Origin: Acidobacteriaceae bacterium | Lineage (GTDB): Bacteria > Acidobacteriota > Terriglobia > Terriglobales > Acidobacteriaceae | DNA length: 64,000 nucleotides | Assembly: GCA_003134815.1 (NCBI GenBank) | Contig: PLCO01000009.1 | Span: 127,010-191,009, forward strand | Direction of reading: 5' to 3' | Shown: positions 61,569 through 64,000 of the stretch, one piece after another | How positions within the stretch are numbered: position 1 is the stretch's first letter | Layout of the letters: each line of letters begins with the position of its first letter | The notes under the pieces: model-generated | Seen by the model: only the letters and a program-made list of their open reading frames with translations | Databases searched by the model: none | Told to the model about the DNA's origin: nothing | Made by a program: the position numbers and the translations under genes

Positions 61569-64000
61569 TTAGTAAATGATCTTCAGCGCAAACTGAATCA
61601 CGCGCGGCGTAAAGGTACTGCTGATAAGGCCGCCGGTCGACGCGTTCGCACCCTGCGTGCCGCTGATGGTAGATGGCAAGTAGAGATTGGTGTGATTGAA
61701 GATGTTGTAGAGCTCGGAGCGGAACTCGATCTTCATGCCTTCTTTGGGGGTATTGAAGGTCTTGTTGAAGTCGAGATCGGTTTGATATAGCGGAGGTGTG
61801 CGGCCCGGGTTGCGCGACATATTGCCGAATGGCGGCTGATAAGCGCCAGCAGCATTCTTGGCCGCCGGCAGCGCGACGGCGTTGTAGTTGATGTACTGGA
61901 AATAGCCGGTTCCGTTCGACGTGACTCGCACGCTGCGTCCCTGAGTAAGCGGCACGCCGGGGACGCGGTTGGGACGATAGAGGTTGACGCCGCGGTAGTT
62001 GGCCACTATCTGCGTCGAGGCAAGCTGGTTTGAGTTCGGCCCATACGTCAGATTAAAGGGCGTGCCTGCCTGCGCCGTGTTAACTGCGCTCACCTGCCAT
62101 CCGCCCAGAACCCCATCCATGATCGGATTGAGGTGTTGACCGAATTTGCGGCCGTGCCCGAACGGCAGATCGTAGACGAGACTGGTTATATTGGCAATCG
62201 GCAAGTTATAGTCCGATTGCGCATATTCGGCCTTGAGGTTATTTGCATCCTGCGGCGAAGGCGTATTGCCTTCGAGCGACGAGCTGGCATTATCGAGCGA
62301 GTGCTCCCAGGTAAAGCTGTTGAGCAAGGTCAGTCCAGCGACCATACGCTGCTCATACCGCGCCTCCAACGCGCTGTAATTGGAATAGGACTCGTTGAGC
62401 GCTTCAGTAATATCCGAAGGCCAGTTGGCAAAGGGGCGCGAGTAAGTGGTAGTGCTCGAGCCGGGCGTGTCAATGATGTTTCGTTGATTGCCGTTGAGAA
62501 ATCCTTCCAACTTCAGGCCGTGGTTGCCAACATAAGCGATGTCGATCAGGCTATTTTTCGTTATTTGGCGTTGCACCGCAAGGTAATAATTCTCCACATA
62601 GCTATCGCGCCTATTCTTGGGCACCCAGGTGATGTTATCGGTGGCTGGGTTGAAGCTTGTAACCAGGCCCGACGGGAAGCCCTGGGCCGCGGTAGCGTAG
62701 CAAGTAGGAGTTGTGGTTCCCGTGGCGATGATCTGGGCGGGGAGCGGCGTGGAACAGTGATCGGACATGGTTGGCGCGATCTGCACTACGCTGGCAAACT
62801 GCGCCTGCGGGGCGTTGATGGCGGCGATGTCGCCGGAGCCGGCGCGCGAGTAGTGCACATAGCCGGTTCCGAATCCGCCGCGGATGGACCACTTGGAAAA
62901 AGGTGCGTACGCGAAGCCAATCCGCGGAGCAAAGTCGGCTAGATCTGGATTGACAAGCGTTTTGCCGTAGACGCCGCTGCCGGTTGTGGGTGTAATGCCG
63001 TTGCCTGCCGTTGCTTTGGGATTAATCGTGAGAACTGTTTGCGAGGCCGGATCCCAGTTGGAAACATAGTTGTTCAGCTCCGAATAGGGGGAACCGTATT
63101 CCCAGCGAAGCCCGATGTTGAGGGTCAGGTTGGGGCGCAACTTCCAATCGTCCTGCACGTAGGCGCTGTCGAGTGACTGGCGAAGGTGGGCCTCGAAGGC
63201 GCCTGCGAGAGCGTATGCGCTGGTCGTGCCAAAAAGGAAATCCGCCCAATAGGTATCGGCCACCTTGTTCGAAGAAACGGCTGAGGGGGCTCCGGTTGCT
63301 GAAGAGCAGGTGCCGCCGCCCGGAATCGGTGTACCGTTGGCGCATGCGCTGTAGCCGCCTCCGAAGCTAAATGAGCCGTAGGGCGGGTTGTTGTCGAACA
63401 CGCCCATCCAGATATGTTCGTACTCGTAGCCAAACTTCAGCGATTGTTTGCCCTTGATCCAGGTGTAGCCTACCGACGGATCGATCATGGCAGGATTCTG
63501 AAACTGAGGGTTCGTGGTCTGACGGCCAAACGACGAAAAGCCGCCGTTGATGGAGACCGCGGGGAGGCCGCCCTGGAAGCTAGGCGCTAAGCTTCCGAGG
63601 CCAGGAATCGGCGCACCATTCACAAGGACAGGGGCCGTTCCCTCGCTTATAGGCGTCTTGCCCGCCTTGGTCCGGGAGATACCAAGACGCAGATCGAGTA
63701 ACCGGTTGGCGCCGAAACTGCCGGTGTAGCCGAGGGCGATCTGCTGGTCGAGAATGCGCTGATACCCGCCGACCTGGCCCTCCAGCGGCAGGGGAATGGT
63801 GGGGAAGTTGATGCCCGTTTCCTTATGGTCGCTCACGCGCAGAAAGTAGCGCGCGGAGGGGCTGGCCGTGTAATCCAGGCGCAGATCGCCCTTGTCTGAG
63901 TAGTCGCGGAATGGTATCAGCACCGAGTAGTCAGCGGAATTCTGGCCCGTGCAGTTTGTGCTCGTACTTGGGCAAGGGGCGCCCTGCAGGGGTAAGCTGC
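61569..64000 (-). CDS. TonB-dependent (Oar-like) outer-membrane receptor, C-terminal part
   Basis: At least 810 residues; the reading frame continues past the window edge without a start. The C-terminal two thirds show the long beta-barrel of an Oar-type TonB-dependent receptor: strands such as GIGLRWEYGSPYSELNN..., the extracellular NPQFQNPAMI and SGVYGKTLVNPDLADFAPR stretches, and the terminal RVIQFALKIIY strand. Such proteins in Acidobacteria are thought to take up large substrates. The N-terminal plug and carboxypeptidase-like domain are missing from the window. Confidence 0.88.
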   Translation of the reverse strand, partial: SLPLQGAPCPSTSTNCTGQNSADYSVLIPFRDYSDKGDLRLDYTASPSARYFLRVSDHKETGINFPTIPLPLEGQVGGYQRILDQQIALGYTGSFGANRLLDLRLGISRTKAGKTPISEGTAPVLVNGAPIPGLGSLAPSFQGGLPAVSINGGFSSFGRQTTNPQFQNPAMIDPSVGYTWIKGKQSLKFGYEYEHIWMGVFDNNPPYGSFSFGGGYSACANGTPIPGGGTCSSATGAPSAVSSNKVADTYWADFLFGTTSAYALAGAFEAHLRQSLDSAYVQDDWKLRPNLTLNIGLRWEYGSPYSELNNYVSNWDPASQTVLTINPKATAGNGITPTTGSGVYGKTLVNPDLADFAPRIGFAYAPFSKWSIRGGFGTGYVHYSRAGSGDIAAINAPQAQFASVVQIAPTMSDHCSTPLPAQIIATGTTTPTCYATAAQGFPSGLVTSFNPATDNITWVPKNRRDSYVENYYLAVQRQITKNSLIDIAYVGNHGLKLEGFLNGNQRNIIDTPGSSTTTYSRPFANWPSDITEALNESYSNYSALEARYEQRMVAGLTLLNSFTWEHSLDNASSSLEGNTPSPQDANNLKAEYAQSDYNLPIANITSLVYDLPFGHGRKFGQHLNPIMDGVLGGWQVSAVNTAQAGTPFNLTYGPNSNQLASTQIVANYRGVNLYRPNRVPGVPLTQGRSVRVTSNGTGYFQYINYNAVALPAAKNAAGAYQPPFGNMSRNPGRTPPLYQTDLDFNKTFNTPKEGMKIEFRSELYNIFNHTNLYLPSTISGTQGANASTGGLISSTFTPRVIQFALKIIY

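Overview
The window looks like chromosomal DNA of an Acidobacteriota (Terriglobia-type) bacterium, GC-rich at roughly 60%. The reasons are the Oar-like TonB-dependent receptor at the right edge, the many lineage-restricted exported proteins, the J-domain and sigma-like small-gene families, and the abundant short palindromic repeats. No rRNA, intact tRNA or CRISPR array was seen. The taxonomic call is an inference from protein character, not from a marker gene.

Layout. 1-6.5 kb: a czcCBA-type heavy-metal RND efflux operon (minus strand), bracketed by two copies of a small HxH/HCxxC membrane protein. 6.5-11.1 kb: a 352-bp MITE-like element, an exported protein, a PIN/HTH toxin-antitoxin pair, an MFS transporter and a second MITE-like element. 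11.1-17.8 kb: a J-domain protein, the ntrYX two-component pair, a gene split by a dead IS5-family element, and a NIPSNAP protein. 17.8-22.7 kb: a palindromic repeat, a candidate non-coding RNA ending in a strong terminator, two small membrane proteins, an M24 peptidase, and mnmG carrying two in-frame palindromic insertions.

22.8-33 kb: a zinc-ribbon/J-domain membrane protein, a histidine kinase that has lost its key residues, several exported proteins, an OprB-type porin, a membrane-anchored wHTH regulator, a CDP-alcohol phosphatidyltransferase and a membrane protein. 33-43 kb is the most accessory-looking part: a very large 5'-nucleotidase-like exported protein without its metal ligands, a two-gene SLOG/SLATT plus TrkA-N/RyR module of the type predicted to act in nucleotide-signalling conflict systems, a tRNA 3'-end remnant, and a hipBA toxin-antitoxin operon with two clear operators.

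43-64 kb is mostly core: pirin and YceI genes sharing an upstream motif, dnaG and rpoD, a GH1 glucosidase, an HSL-type esterase, a zinc-ribbon/sigma-like pair, an HTH regulator, a murU/amgK-type cell-wall recycling pair (the kinase fused to a RapZ C-terminal domain), dnaB, a lipid kinase, glpD with a pentapeptide minisatellite, and the C-terminal part of the TonB receptor.

Functional links: dnaG, rpoD and dnaB supply replication and transcription core functions. The amgK-RapZ/murU pair would return MurNAc to UDP-MurNAc. ntrYX and the wHTH proteins are regulatory. The mobile or palindromic elements at 6.7, 11.0, 15.9, 18.0, 20.9, 22.2 and 41.2 kb show that this chromosome tolerates many small insertions, several of them right at gene starts or inside genes.
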